Source: Strigamia acuminata
Lineage: Eukaryota > Arthropoda > Chilopoda > Geophilomorpha > Linotaeniidae
NCBI GenBank assembly: GCA_949358305.1
Contig: OX442315.1
Span: 682,001-746,000, forward strand
Length of the DNA stretch: 64,000 nt
Direction: 5' to 3'
Shown: positions 22,177 to 33,836 of the stretch, one piece after another
Numbering within the stretch: the stretch's first letter is position 1
How the letters are laid out: each line of letters opens with the position of its first letter
Made by a program: the position numbers and the translations under genes
Notes under the pieces: generated by a model
The model's input: the letters and a program-made list of their open reading frames with translations, nothing else
Told to the model about the DNA's origin: nothing
Database searches by the model: none

Positions 22177-25100
22177 ATGCACAAATCAGGGAATCCGAAC
22201 AATTTAATTACGGTTCTTGGTGTCGACAATTACGAACAATGGCGATTGTCGATGCAGTTTCTCCTGAAATCTGAAGGCCTTTGGCGTCACATAACGGAGG
22301 ACAAAGAGGCAGAACACATTGCCACCCTGACGGCTAAAGAACTTGATCGCTTCAACATAAAGAGGGACAAGGCGCTAGGCCTCATATACCTCCATGTGAG
22401 CCCCGCCAAGCGTACTGTTTTGGAAACCTGTAACACGCCAAAGGAGGCGTGGGACAAGTTGGCAAAAACCTACGCGCCCAGCTCTAGAGCCCGTCAGGCG
22501 GCAATGCGCTGGGAGTTCCTCAGCCTCCAACTCCAACCTGGCGAGGATATGCCGGATTTCATTGCCCGTGTCGACAATTACGTGCGGCAATTAAGCGATG
22601 TCAACGAGATTATTAGCCCGGTTCACCACGCGTACCAGTATCTGAAGTGTCTGCCGCCCGAATATGCTCAGGCGACTTTCGCAATATACCATTGGCCGGA
22701 TCCTCAATTCACGCCGAAGGATGTTGCCGAACAATTGATTTCCGAGCACATGCGGCTCAAATCCATCGGGTTACTCGGAACGAGCCAATCAGCAGCTCAC
22801 GCGTCTATGAAGGGACAATTCCGACCCCGAAATAAATCCGGACCTCGGGATATTTCGACAGTGAAATGCTTTAATTGTGATCAGCTCGGACATTACGCGA
22901 ACCGATGTCCACGTCCGCCCCGTCAACAACAGGGACAACCTACGGTTTCACTCCAACGTAATTCTCGGAGCAAAAGTCGCAGGCGCAACAAGAACGCTGC
23001 CGCGAAGGCCAACAACGCGCGTCCCCGAGAAAGCTCGCATCCACACCGAGAGGGGACATTTTTCGTCAATGCGCCACAAGTTGTCCAACGTCCAGTAGCC
23101 CATTTCATGCAATCGAATGAGTGGATACTGGATTGCGGCGCAACAGACCATGTATCTCACGTGCGAGCTGGATTTGTTGAATTCACCGATGTCATTCCAT
23201 TTGATATCGAATTGGGGCAGGGCAAGTCCCAAGTGACGGGAAAAGGAACGGTTCGTTTGCTAATGGCCATCGACAAGACCCGCTGCACCGTGAATTTGAC
23301 CAATGTTCTCTACGCGCCGAATTTCGAGGCCAACTTGATTTCGGTTTCGAAAATTGATAAAGCTCGACACCATATTCATGTTTTCAACAGTGAGATTCAT
23401 GTTTACCAATCGGACATTCGCAGCCCTCTTATCCGTGCAAAGGAGAGAGGAGGTCTTTATTATGTGGACGGTTTGTGTACGAATCCGACATTTGCGACAA
23501 CGGTTTCTCCCACTGTACAACCGACTCCAACGCTACCGCCGCAAATGTACGTCACAACAGAAGAGGATTTTATTAAAATTCCCAAACCGAAAAAGGGAAA
23601 AGGACAGCAAAGAGAAATTACGGATTTTCGGATTGAAATGCCGCTAGTTGAACCCGTGAAGCAAATTCCCGTCCAACAAGCTCCCATTCCAACCAATCCG
23701 GTTCCTCCTCCTATCCCTACTCAAATCCACAACAATTTGACCACCCCTCCTTCCTATGCGAGTGCCCTACAGTCAATCCCGACGGCAACTCCTACTGCAA
23801 TTCCAAATGCAAATTCCTTTCCTCCCCTCGGCAATCCGTCCCAGCCGAAAACGCAGGTCATTGCCAATCCAGCTTCGGTCAAGGATGCCACTGGTTTGTG
23901 GCACAGCCGTCTCGGCCACCTTCACACCAATGGAATGAAGTTGTTGGCCGCAAACGACCAAGTTTACGGAATGCAACCAGGGGAAGTGAGCAGGGAATTG
24001 GCCTGCAACGACTGCAGAATAGCCAAATCGACAAAAGCTTCTCATAAGCCTGATCCGAATCCCTCGACTACGAAGCCTTTGGACCTTCTCCACATGGATA
24101 TTTGGGGGCCAGCCCCAGTTCCATCGTTTGGAGGAGCACGTTTCGTCCTTACCGTCATCGACGACGCGACACGCTATTGCTGGATTATACCGCTGGCCCA
24201 GAAATCGCAGGTTTTCGCAACCTTTAAGGACTTCGTGGCTCGAGTTGAGAGAATCCAGGGCACGCAAATAAAAGCAATTCGGACTGATCGAGGCGGAGAG
24301 TTTATGTCAAACGAGTTTCTCCGATATCTACAAGACAAGGGCATCCAAGGACAACGAACGAATCCATCATCGCCACAGATGAACGGCACGGCCGAGCGCA
24401 TAAACCGGACAATGGCCGACAACTTTCGTGCAGTCTTATCTGAAACCAAGTTGCCAGAAGCGCTCTGGGCCGAACTCGCCGTCACGTTTAGTTACATTAA
24501 AAATAGATCCCCTCATTCCCGACTTAATAATCAGGTCCCATACATCCTTTGGCGACAGAGAGCCCTTTCGTTACGACATCTACGAAAAGTTGGTTCTAAG
24601 TGCTGGGTGCACTACACCGCGCCAGGCCGCAAGAAACTGGATCCGCGGGCCTGGGAGGGGTATTTAGTCGGCTACGCTTCTGGGACCCGTGGATACAGGA
24701 TTTGGAATCCGACGGACAATAAGGTCTACGAATCTATTCACGTCAAGATCGATGAGCGGCAGTCGTATCGGAAATCCATAAAAATTTCGACGCAGCAGCC
24801 GCAACAATCGTTTACTGGTCCCGGACAACAAACAGTTACATTCGATGATAACCTCCATTATCAACAGTGGCCGAAGGGATCCGACTCTGAGGCGTCCGAA
24901 CATTCCGCGAATGATACCGACAATGGCAATAGTCAACACGTGTCAACGGCATCCGCTTCGATGCACACGCCTCCCGCATATCCGCACATCCACATTCCGC
25001 CACCGACAACTCCGGAAAGGGAATTGCTGGATTTGTGCGTGACGTTGCCTCCGGGTTCTGCGTCCATTCGACAATCTCATCACCTTTCGTATGAAGAGGA

Positions 25101-27195
25101 ACATGATACGGACCATGATATCCGAGAGATGGACGAATTGTCGATTTATCCGGAAACATCCGAACGCGTTGACGCATCAGCGGAACAATCGGCTCGACAA
25201 TCGCCTCCAACAACTCCTCGTACATCCGCTCCGCCATCACCTCAGCGCTCGCCAACACGCCCACTTCCTCGCGAAACACCGGTGCCGACGCCAAGGTTCA
25301 TTACAACCCGTCGTCAACAACGCGTCGACGATCATGCTACGCAAGGGTTGCAAATCTTCGACCCCGATCCCAGTTCACCAGCGACTGCGCGCCACACCAC
25401 TCATAAGTGGCGATTCGTCGGCGGAGATAGCGAGTGCCGTGAATGGGTACGCGAGGAACATCTGAGAAAGGATCAAAAACCCGGAAAAATCTTAATCGAT
25501 GTCTATTATTTTCCGACTCCGAAAATCCGATTGCGATCATACAATGATATCGAAGAATATTGTATGTTAAACAACATCGATTACGACCCCGGACTATTTT
25601 TCTTCGGTAATCTCGAGCACAAGTTACCGGTTCTTCCGGGCGTTCGTCATGCGGCTCATTTATGCCGAACCGAACCGGCTTCATTCGCCGAAATTCCGAA
25701 ATTCAACGACGCTCCGAAATGGCGGGAAGCCATTCAAGAAGAATTGGACACTTTTAAAGAGCGAGAAATTTACACTGAAGTTCCACGACCACCGGACACC
25801 ACTATTCTCGGCTGCAAATGGATTTTCAAATTAAAGACCGATGCAGCCGGAACCGTCACCCGATACCGAGCGCGCTTGGTAGCGCAGGGTTTTTATCAAA
25901 CCCTCGGAGTCGATTTTGATGAGGTGTTTAGCCCAGTCGTGAACTTCATATTGATCCGTCTGTTTTTCTGTCTTCTCGTCGTAATACGTGGTTGGCAGGA
26001 CGCCCACCTCGACGTGAAAGGTGCGTACCTGTACGGGGAGTTAAAGCATAAAGTATATATGCGAATCCCCGCAGGTGCCACATGCTCCGACCCGAACAAC
26101 GTGTGGCTTCTCCTCAAGTCGCTATATGGGCTCCACCAATCCGGCAGGCAATGGTTCGAAAAACTCGACGAAACTCTTCGGGCCCTCGGATTTCGAAAGA
26201 TGCCGGCATGCAATTGTGTCTACGTACTCGGCAACACCGCTGTCATGCTGATTTACGTGGATGACATCGTTGTATTCTATGCATCCGACAGTGTTTTCTC
26301 ACAGCTGATTCGACTCATCAGTTCGAAATTCGATATCGTAAATCTCGGCCCGATCACGAAGCTCCTAGGCGTCGAGTTCATTCGCGACGCCGGACGCACG
26401 TTTATTACACAACGTGCTTACATCGCTAAAATTGTAAAGAAGTTCGGGACATCAACTAACAACCGAGTTAAGGTGCCAGTGACCCCGGGAACAACACTCG
26501 TTCGTGGGTCAACAGAGAAATTAGAAGATTTTCCCTACCGATCGGTAATCGGCTCTCTATTGTTTTTGGCATCGAGGACTCGCCCCGACATCTTGTACTC
26601 CGTCATCGCTCTAGCACAGTATAACACGTGCTACAACCGAACCCACATCCGCGCTCTTCTCCAGGTTCTGCAGTACGTGGCAAATACTGCAGACCTTTGC
26701 ATCGAGTTATCTGGCTGCACATCGAGTCAGTTATCGGCTTTCACCGACGCATCGTGGGCGAGCGACCCGGAAACCTCCTTGAGTTTCGGAGGACACATCG
26801 TGTATATCGGCAACGTCCCTATCGGCTGGTCCTGTCGAAAACAGTCGACCGTTGCATGCTCTACTATGGAAGCGGAGTTTATCGCCCTAGTAGAGTGTGT
26901 AAAGGAGCTTTTCTGGTTGGACTCCGTATACACCGATTTCCCGATTCTCAATCGATTAGCTCGACCTGTTGTTTACTCCGATGCCCTGGCCGCTATCCAA
27001 TTCACGTCTAACGACATTGAGAACGCGAAAACTCGACACATTCGCGTGAAATATCATTGGCTCAGGGAGTGGTATACGACAGGAGTCTTCGATCTTCGAA
27101 AAGTTGCATCCGAAGTGAATATCGCAGACATTTTTACGAAATGGCTCTCATCCGAACGTTTGCGGTCACTCATTTCGAAGATCTTCCGAGCATAA
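22177..27195 (+). CDS. Copia-2 gag-pol polyprotein
   Basis: One ORF of 1672 aa encodes the whole retrotransposition machinery. I chose the ATG at 22177 (MHKSG) because Copia-1 starts at the same residue; an ATG at 22141 is also in frame. Gag comes first, with a CCHC knuckle at C231-C234-H239-C244. The protease motif is DCGA at 319-322. The integrase zinc site starts at H576, and its core has D641, D704 and E740, a D-D-35-E spacing. RT has YVDD with Asp 1362/1363, and RNase H has TDASW and MEAEFIAL. The protein ends after ADIFTKWL. Gag and pol are fused without a frameshift, as in many Copia elements. The odd point is Cys in place of Ser/Thr in the protease triplet. Confidence 0.97.
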   Translation: MHKSGNPNNLITVLGVDNYEQWRLSMQFLLKSEGLWRHITEDKEAEHIATLTAKELDRFNIKRDKALGLIYLHVSPAKRTVLETCNTPKEAWDKLAKTYAPSSRARQAAMRWEFLSLQLQPGEDMPDFIARVDNYVRQLSDVNEIISPVHHAYQYLKCLPPEYAQATFAIYHWPDPQFTPKDVAEQLISEHMRLKSIGLLGTSQSAAHASMKGQFRPRNKSGPRDISTVKCFNCDQLGHYANRCPRPPRQQQGQPTVSLQRNSRSKSRRRNKNAAAKANNARPRESSHPHREGTFFVNAPQVVQRPVAHFMQSNEWILDCGATDHVSHVRAGFVEFTDVIPFDIELGQGKSQVTGKGTVRLLMAIDKTRCTVNLTNVLYAPNFEANLISVSKIDKARHHIHVFNSEIHVYQSDIRSPLIRAKERGGLYYVDGLCTNPTFATTVSPTVQPTPTLPPQMYVTTEEDFIKIPKPKKGKGQQREITDFRIEMPLVEPVKQIPVQQAPIPTNPVPPPIPTQIHNNLTTPPSYASALQSIPTATPTAIPNANSFPPLGNPSQPKTQVIANPASVKDATGLWHSRLGHLHTNGMKLLAANDQVYGMQPGEVSRELACNDCRIAKSTKASHKPDPNPSTTKPLDLLHMDIWGPAPVPSFGGARFVLTVIDDATRYCWIIPLAQKSQVFATFKDFVARVERIQGTQIKAIRTDRGGEFMSNEFLRYLQDKGIQGQRTNPSSPQMNGTAERINRTMADNFRAVLSETKLPEALWAELAVTFSYIKNRSPHSRLNNQVPYILWRQRALSLRHLRKVGSKCWVHYTAPGRKKLDPRAWEGYLVGYASGTRGYRIWNPTDNKVYESIHVKIDERQSYRKSIKISTQQPQQSFTGPGQQTVTFDDNLHYQQWPKGSDSEASEHSANDTDNGNSQHVSTASASMHTPPAYPHIHIPPPTTPERELLDLCVTLPPGSASIRQSHHLSYEEEHDTDHDIREMDELSIYPETSERVDASAEQSARQSPPTTPRTSAPPSPQRSPTRPLPRETPVPTPRFITTRRQQRVDDHATQGLQIFDPDPSSPATARHTTHKWRFVGGDSECREWVREEHLRKDQKPGKILIDVYYFPTPKIRLRSYNDIEEYCMLNNIDYDPGLFFFGNLEHKLPVLPGVRHAAHLCRTEPASFAEIPKFNDAPKWREAIQEELDTFKEREIYTEVPRPPDTTILGCKWIFKLKTDAAGTVTRYRARLVAQGFYQTLGVDFDEVFSPVVNFILIRLFFCLLVVIRGWQDAHLDVKGAYLYGELKHKVYMRIPAGATCSDPNNVWLLLKSLYGLHQSGRQWFEKLDETLRALGFRKMPACNCVYVLGNTAVMLIYVDDIVVFYASDSVFSQLIRLISSKFDIVNLGPITKLLGVEFIRDAGRTFITQRAYIAKIVKKFGTSTNNRVKVPVTPGTTLVRGSTEKLEDFPYRSVIGSLLFLASRTRPDILYSVIALAQYNTCYNRTHIRALLQVLQYVANTADLCIELSGCTSSQLSAFTDASWASDPETSLSFGGHIVYIGNVPIGWSCRKQSTVACSTMEAEFIALVECVKELFWLDSVYTDFPILNRLARPVVYSDALAAIQFTSNDIENAKTRHIRVKYHWLREWYTTGVFDLRKVASEVNIADIFTKWLSSERLRSLISKIFRA

Positions 27196-27402
27196 CTTTA
27201 TCGTGACATTCCTGATTTAGTTTCACCCGATTTCGAGGATCATCGAGTTTCTGTGGGAATTCCGAGCTTAGTTAAGTGATAACCACGACAGTACCCGGCT
27301 CGATGATTCGACTTTATCATTTATTTCTCGACGATTATCAACTGTAATTCCAGTTTACGTTCATCTTGTCCCCTGATAAATATTTCCATCGAAGAGGGGA
27401 TT
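27196..27402 (+). other. Copia-2 3' untranslated region and polypurine tract
   Basis: A short non-coding stretch ends in GAAGAGGGGATT (27391-27402) just before the 3' LTR. It is nearly identical to the matching part of Copia-3 (62365-62572), although the LTRs of the two differ clearly. Confidence 0.8.
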
Positions 27403-27949
27403 TGTTGGTCAAAAGACCAATTTGTATCGATGAATATATTTGTTTTTTCCTAGATTTCCCATTGTGCTTAGATATACAGCGTATTTTAGTTGTTATTTAA
27501 TTGATTTCGATGTTACTATTCGTTTTGCGCTGTCTCGTATGTAATTCCATACTATTATTCGGTTCTGTTGTGATTTGTTCTTCAATTCAATGATTTGTTC
27601 ATATCTAATGTCAATTGTCGGCACCAGGGTGCCCTCATCACTGTTATCTGAATCCAAGATGGCGACACACACAGCCGTGTGTGTCCTAGCTGATTTTCTT
27701 CCAAGATTGGACTCTTTTGTAATGTATTATGTTTATATTAAACTTGTTTTATTGTTTTAAACATTGTCGTTCATTTAGTGCACATTTCAGTGCATTTGTT
27801 AGCGCTTATAAGCGGCATTAGGCCGCGCGCATTTGCTGAAGTCGATACGCCGCGTATCGCGCCCGTTCGTACGCGTAGTACAACTCGTTTGTTTATTTTC
27901 ACGCTTCCTATCAGCAATTACGCTGATAATTGCGCACTCCTCTGCTACA
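27403..27949 (+). repeat. Copia-2 3' LTR
   Basis: This LTR is 547 bp, equal in length and near-identical to the 5' copy. The TSD CTTTC follows at 27950-27954. The YY1-like motif is at 27653-27664. Confidence 0.95.
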
Positions 27950-28117
27950 CTTTCCCAGTGCTTGGACATTGAAACCCGACCGATTCAACTCATTTGCAGG
28001 ACCCACACGACCACGAGAGGCGTCGCAAGGCGTGCGCTCACGCCCGACGCTCGCAAATGCTCACAAACGATGTCCAACGTCCATCCAGCGACCCAAGACA
28101 CCTGTGGACTACCTTAA

Positions 28118-28551
28118 CCCTTCCAACCCGAAAGAATTGGCCTCCCATCTCTCCCTAAGATGGGCATTATATGACCCAGATTCTGCGCATGCGCAAAATC
28201 CGGGTCTCAAAGATTTCCGAAGGAATTTGGCCAACACGTGTGTTTTTGACAACAACAAAGATGGCCGCCGCGACACCTGGTGGCAATGGTTGACATTAGC
28301 GGAGCCTGCTGATGATCATGATTTATGTCCTTTGGACTCCTAAGATGGGTCTTTTTTGACCCAGTTAAACTTTGAGTTCAAATTATAGAAAAACTTAAAA
28401 AATTAAAAAAGTTTCAACTGTGGTATAGTGTCTAGTGATGTTTTAAAGGAATAGTCAGCAAAAATCAGAGAGAAAAAAAAATTATTTCTTATAAAAATAA
28501 TGATTTTTTTAAAACAGGGTCACAAAATGACCCATCTCAGGGTTGGAAGGG
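28118..28551. mobile_element. TTAA-flanked MITE, piggyBac-type
   Basis: Terminal inverted repeats CCCTTCCAACCC and GGGTTGGAAGGG are flanked by TTAA at 28114-28117 and 28552-28555. TTAA target sites and CCC/GGG ends are the signature of piggyBac-class transposition. The 434 bp have no transposase, so it is non-autonomous. Inside are repeated GGGTC/GACCC and GATGGG motifs near both ends. It sits in the presumed BEL LTR region. Confidence 0.8.
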
Positions 28552-28555
28552 TTAA

Positions 28556-29006
28556 ACACCAATACAAGTTAGTATAAATTAAATTACAAGTGAAACAAGC
28601 ACTAAAACTGCAATTGTGCTTATTTCAGGTTCTTCCCGTCTCCCAGTTCACTTGCGCTATGGCGGCCATCTTGCCGATGCACGCCTATCTCCTTCGCAAG
28701 TGAACTGGAAACGGGAGAGAACTTACACATACTAGAAAATAACACATAAAAGTGCAAAAGACACATAAGACAATTACAAAAGACTAAAAACACAACTTTC
28801 AAACATTCCAGGTGTGGCAGGCGAAGGGGCAACCCCCATGAACTTCCAGGATCGCGTCAACAAAGCAGCAAACCAACCGGACATGTCAGATATGTGTTAA
28901 AAATCTATTCAAACTTGACAACAAAATTAAAAACCCTTTTCTTTCTTTTAGAAGATGAACAACGTGAAATCTCCAGATCTTTTTTGTTGCGTTCTTGCTC
29001 GCAACA
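28556..29006 (-). repeat. Probable BEL-2 3' LTR region with hairpin
   Basis: Read on the minus strand, the BEL-2 stop is followed by a short spacer and then TGTTGCGAGC at 29006, similar to the BEL-1 LTR start. The region has no gene. At about 28632-28655 and 28694-28720 lie the arms of a roughly 24-bp imperfect inverted repeat, with a YY1-like motif (28661-28675) in the loop. The far border is not defined; the MITE and Copia-2 may lie inside the same LTR. Confidence 0.4.
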
Positions 29007-29058
29007 TCGCTGCCAGCCGAAAAAGAAGCGGACAGCCGGCTTACTCCAATCGACCACG

Positions 29059-29265
29059 CTAGTCCAGCTCCAAGGCCCTTACGTGTTTGACCGAGCAACG
29101 GTATTCCTTCCCATTGGCTGTAACAACTCTCACGACGCGCACAAACCCGTCTTCGCCGGGTAGGACCTCGATGACCCGTGCCAGCGGCCAGAAGTACGGA
29201 TTGCAGCCGACCTTTTCCAGCAATACTATCTGGTCGACCTCCGGATTCTTGAAACGTGAGTCGCC
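29059..29265 (-). pseudogene. BEL-2 pol C-terminal fragment (DUF5641)
   Basis: This is a short minus-strand tail of a second BEL/Pao integrase. It holds the DUF5641-type stretch VDQIVLLEKV, WPLARVIEVLPGEDG and a terminal RALELD before a TAG stop. It resembles the BEL-1 tail but is clearly a different copy. The frame stays open to 29358, but the DNA above 29265 belongs to repeat E, so the real BEL sequence is cut there. The remainder may lie beyond the right edge of the window. Confidence 0.8.
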
Positions 29266-30259
29266 CTTGTTGCTGGCCAACTCAAAGCCGTGATAAGGGT
29301 CGACTGCAACATTAGGAAGTGGTGGCGCACGCGACGGCAGCTCGCGCGCTCTGTCCAATCTCGGTGGACACGATGATGAGAGAATGGCGGCCAGCTGCTC
29401 ACCTGAGTGAGGAAAAGCTGTCTGGCGCCTCGTCCTTGAATATCCCAGCGGGTCTCGTTACCGCTAGTGTCCGATGAGAAGCTGACTCCATTTTCATTGT
29501 GTGAAGATTAGGCCTGGAATTTATGGCCAAATAAAGAATACAAATTGTGAATAAACAAATACGTGTTTATTCACTGAACATCAAACGAGAACTGACTGTA
29601 AACAGTCAAAAACAAAGCATAGTCACGAGCTTAAACAATGCCCGAGACTTGACTCAATTGTTGAAATAAAGAGGAAAATCAGGGGTACCAAGTTGGCTTC
29701 TTTGCACAACATATGCACCCAAAAATACATAATCAAAAGAAATAAATACTTAGAGAATACTTAAGATCAATAAACCCAATTCAAATAATAAAGGTGGTCA
29801 CAAATATGATCTCAAGTCCCCCAAAAGTCTTATTTATTACACATAAACAACACTAAAATACTACTCATGTATGAGCAGACGATAATTTCTCAAGTCGGGC
29901 GGTTGCCAAAACCCGACACAAAAAACCCATTTGGAATTCAAATCACAAAAGTACTTTCCCGGCCATTTCAAAGGCTGGAAAGTACTTTCCTGGGCCAAAA
30001 ATGCCGCTGAGACCGTTGTTGGGCACAAAAACGGTCGAAAACGGTCAAGGGAAAGTCAAACTGGCGTCTGGAACACGGCGCATAGAGCGAGTTCGTTGGG
30101 TCGCGCTAAGTGGCGATCCACGCGCCCGTAGCATTGAAAAAAGGACGACGGCGGAAAAGTTTGATTTTCTCCACGAAAACCAAACAGATTCCCATGCAAA
30201 TTTCAGCGAAGGCTAGTTCTGGTCTAATGAGCCAGAATAGCCAATAAAACAAATAAAAA
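29266..30259 (+). repeat. Repeat E, copy 1 (probable 5' LTR)
   Basis: This sequence starts TGTTGCTGGCC and recurs almost unchanged at 50106-51072 in the same direction. Copy 1 has an extra 40-bp palindromic stretch (about 29546-29585) and lacks a 12-bp duplication. Single-base differences are few. The TG start, shared direction and non-coding DNA between suggest two LTRs of one element. The LTR continues past 30259; copy 2 only stops matching there because Gypsy C inserted. The 3' LTR border is unknown. Confidence 0.6.
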
Positions 30260-33200
30260 CGAAAGCGGAACAAAAGATTCGAGGGGCGACGCCCGTTAGT
30301 GCTCAAAATGGCGGTTGGGGTTTTCAAACCTCACAAATCATCTAAAAACGGTTGAAAGTGGACAGAAACTTTAATCTTAGTCTAATTTGGACGTAGACAG
30401 TCCAAATTATCAAGTGGAAACATTTAAAACGACGATACGGAACAAAACACGAAAAACGATGTTCGAAGCCGCCACCAGACGGCGCTCTTCGAGACGATTC
30501 GGCCGCTCCGGCCTCTTCTAACCAAAAGTACGGGGTCAAGGGCCCGGAAACTGATCAAACTGAGTGGAGAAATGAATTCCTTGGGGTCTTTTTAGTTTAT
30601 ACCAACCAAGAACGGATTCAACGGATCAACATTCGCCGAGAAACGGCGATCGTACTTGAAAGTGGCGATGAGCGCTCATGTGCAAATGAGTGCTCGGTTG
30701 CCGGCTTGAGTCGTCTGCTTGCTGCAGACGACGGACATGGATACATAGCGTGTGGAGAGAGTTTCTGTGCCCAGAAACTCGTAGAAACTTCCATAGATGA
30801 AGCAACAACATAAAGTAAGTTGAATTATTTATCCAAAATTATAGAAAAACATCCGATTAATTGACTTTAATCGTTCAAACCGAAAAAGTGTCTCATACTG
30901 CATTGAGTTAAGGCGTTTTGAACGCGGGACGAAATTGAAATGCCTATGTTGCAACCTGGCTTGCAACAGCCTGCCGCCAAAGGAAAATGGCGAGATCAGC
31001 GGAAACAACCAACAAAACTTCACTGAGCCCGAGTTGTGAATTCGAGCTGAGTTACAATACCACACTTTGCACAAAAAGAAATGGCGTTGCCGACTTGAAA
31101 TAAAATTGGATAACTAATTCAAAGGACTGACAAGTGAATGCAAATGACCAGGGAGGATTCACCAGCTCTGCTCAGGAGCCTGAGTTTACCTTTAATCAAA
31201 AGCTTCTAAAGAAAACATTTCAGAAAGAGTGGAGATGGACGTGTAACCATCCCCCGGAATGCAGGGAATTCTTGGAGAACCAAGAATCGATTCTAACATA
31301 AGGAAGAAAACACCTGTCCACCTTAAAGAACAGCGCTTTTCAACATCTGCAAATTCATTGATCGCAATTCAAAACCTATTCGTGAAAAAGGAAAGAGGAT
31401 TCACCTGTCTTACTCCCAAGACAGAGTTTACCTATCGGTGCAAATACATAGTCAGAAAGGAAAGGATTCACCTGTCTACCTTCAAAGACAGCGTTTACCA
31501 GAGGTTCAATGGGATTCACCTGTCTCCCTTTAAAGACAGTGTTTACCCGGAAGTGGCTAAAGATGCCACACGCTTGGTGCGTATCGAGCTGTGTAGCTTC
31601 AAATTGGTGGTAGCGGTCGGTGACCTCTCGACTTGACTCATCTCCTTGGTGGATGAGCCAACAATTCAACATCATCATAAGAGAAGGAGAGCAAGTAGGA
31701 GCTCTCTCCTGGTCAACGTGGACCATTGTCCAGTTGAGACCCGAACACAAAGGAAGGAGCGTGCATATTCAACTAGGAGAAGTCAAAGAACTGGTTCGGA
31801 GGTATTTCTATTTCAGGACCTTAGAAAAGGACCACGTACTGTTCAAAGTCAAAGTTACTGTGTGTTTAAGAGTTTCTATTTGAGGTCAAGTGGGAATCTG
31901 AGAGTTCCCCAAAAGGAAGAATTGCTTATTTGACAAGGGCAATCTGTTTTCAAGACAGGGACAAGAGCCACCAAACCCACTGAGTCTTCTGGCGGCCGCA
32001 CGTTGGCGTGCACTCCACCGTGCCGCAAGCCGAAAACCCACTGATCCAGATGCTCTCTACCCAGCTAAAACTTTCCTATTATTATACCAATAATTCCTCC
32101 CGCCAAAGGAAGTTGGGTGGGAGGGTGGGGGCAGAACCCTGCTGTGTACGGTATTCTTCTGGGTGAATGCTAAATAGAAATGCTAAAGTTCTGTGTTATT
32201 GCTATTCTGTATTTGAGATAGGATATGCTAAGGGTGATCAAGAAGTAGGTGACTACTCTGACCGAGGAAATCATTATTAAGGATCATAACAGCTCGCAGC
32301 TGACCAATCGGTTCGAAAAGGAAATCTGGACATTTCAATATTGAAGTTCTGTTCCGCAAGCTTCTGGCAGACCCCCTGCACCGGCACTTGGGCTCATCTG
32401 GAGTGCAGTGGAAAACCAAGAGGGCTTGCTTACGACGGATAAAGCTAATCAGAACCCACTGAAGACTATGTAAAGTTAAGAAAGAAACAATTCCTGTTTG
32501 AAAATGTGGCCAATAAAGAAAGTGGCGTTGACTTGGATAAATGGGACCAATCCGAAAGAGACGATTACTAAATCAAAATACGGCATGAACGAAAATCAAA
32601 GAGAGACAACTGTGACTTAACAAAAAGTTTCTAATAGGGGAGTCCCACAATCTAAATGAGATGTTTCATGACAAGAAGACATGTCTGTAAGAATTCTAAA
32701 GAATAGATGCACTGGATCCCCGGGAAATCCCATCCAAGTGCTGGAAAAAGGCGGGCATTTCTAAGGGGTACCTGACTGCTAAGCTCGCAGCCGTCGTGTC
32801 TGACACAACCTGTTGCTGGTAGCATACTCGACTCGAGTCAAGGTTACATGCTGAAAAATTAGGAGATCCAATCTGGAATGACAGTAGCGTCGTCTAATCA
32901 ATGACTTGAACAAGACACAGCTCTAATGGAAATCTTTCTATGCTATCTAGTTATGTATTATTGAAGATATGGGCCACTACCGACACGAGAGATGAGCAAG
33001 TTTAACGTAGACGTCTTGCAACATCAACAATTCATCAACGAATTTCAACCCGGAAGCTAAGTTGAGTGAGAGATAAGGATTTTCTATAATGTCGCAACGA
33101 GAATTCAATATTGATAAGAGAGTTAAGTGTATTCATTCGATTGTCAAAATATTCAATGTGGAGAGGAAGAGTTAAGTGTATCTCACCGACGATTCAGGTG

Positions 33201-33836
33201 ACGTTACAGAAAGAAGGAAGTGAATGGACGTCCAAAGGCGACGGTCCGTTTTCACATCTGTGGCAAACCTTTCTAAATGCAACGACATGGATTCATGAGA
33301 AATGTGCAATTGCATGCACCCAAAGCTAAGACCACTTTGAGGTCACGACAAGTAGCTGCCTCAGTCTTATTGCTGACTGGGCTGAAGACAGTAAGAAAGT
33401 CGAGAGGTTGACCGCTACTACGGTATCGCAGGTTATGATCCAGGCAAAGAACTCGGCGCACCGGTCAGTGCCCATGAGTGGAGTCAAAACCAGGAAACGT
33501 CCTCGTAATGAGGTGCCACGTCAAACACCCCGTGTGTAAGACGAGTCAACAAGCTCCCGATCCAACCTCATGGTTGAATCTTACAAGTGCAAAGAATAAG
33601 CTAGCGGAACAACGTGTGTCGACCCATGTTGACCACCTTGCTGCTTAAACTCTACGAGTGGGAAGCAAGTTGATTTTCAGGCGAATTGCTCTTTGCTGGT
33701 TGGCAGCTTTGATAAAGAGCATGTCCCTCGAGATTGTGGAGACGTATCGTACGTCAAACCACTGTGGGACCCATGTTCACGATCCGCATCCGGACTGGGA
33801 ATCGTGTCTGAATTCAAGATAAGGAGAAAGAAAATT
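30260..33836. other. Non-coding interior of element E (no gene seen)
   Basis: I find no convincing gene on either strand; the ORFs present are short and without known motifs. It probably includes the end of the E LTR and its internal region. A possible primer-like TGGCGTTGCCG at about 31083 was not convincing. Local hairpins occur, for example the arms GTCGTCTGC and GCAGACGAC near 30708-30731. The hairpin repeats at 31155-31547 are listed separately. Confidence 0.5.
31155..31547 (+). repeat. Five hairpin repeats (ACCTGTCT...AGACAG...TTTACC)
   Basis: A unit of about 36 nt occurs around 31155, 31310, 31397, 31464 and 31512. It reads GGATTCACC, CTGTCT, an 8-nt loop, AGACAG, then GTTTACC. The last three have perfect 6-bp stems; the first has CTCAG/CTGAG in the same place. 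Loops vary while stems and flanks stay, as expected for selected RNA or DNA hairpins. Confidence 0.6.

Larger units (their letters stand above)
20620..27949 (+). mobile_element. Copia-2, complete LTR retrotransposon
   Basis: This 7330-bp Ty1/Copia element has equal 547-bp LTRs (20620-21166 and 27403-27949). It also has an initiator tRNA-Met primer site, one uninterrupted gag-pol ORF, a polypurine tract and a perfect 5-bp TSD (CTTTC). Nothing needed for activity is visibly missing. It appears recently inserted and may still be competent. Confidence 0.96.

Noticed and set aside
31070-31100. Primer site TGGCGTTGCCGACTTGAA as tRNA-Ser-type PBS of element E
   Set aside because: No LTR end with matching second copy could be shown, so the position has no independent support.
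31259-31636. 125-codon ORF with repeated HLS-x-FKDSVY peptides
   Set aside because: The peptide repeats are a translation of the DNA hairpin units; the hairpins pair perfectly and the ORF has no other sign of coding.
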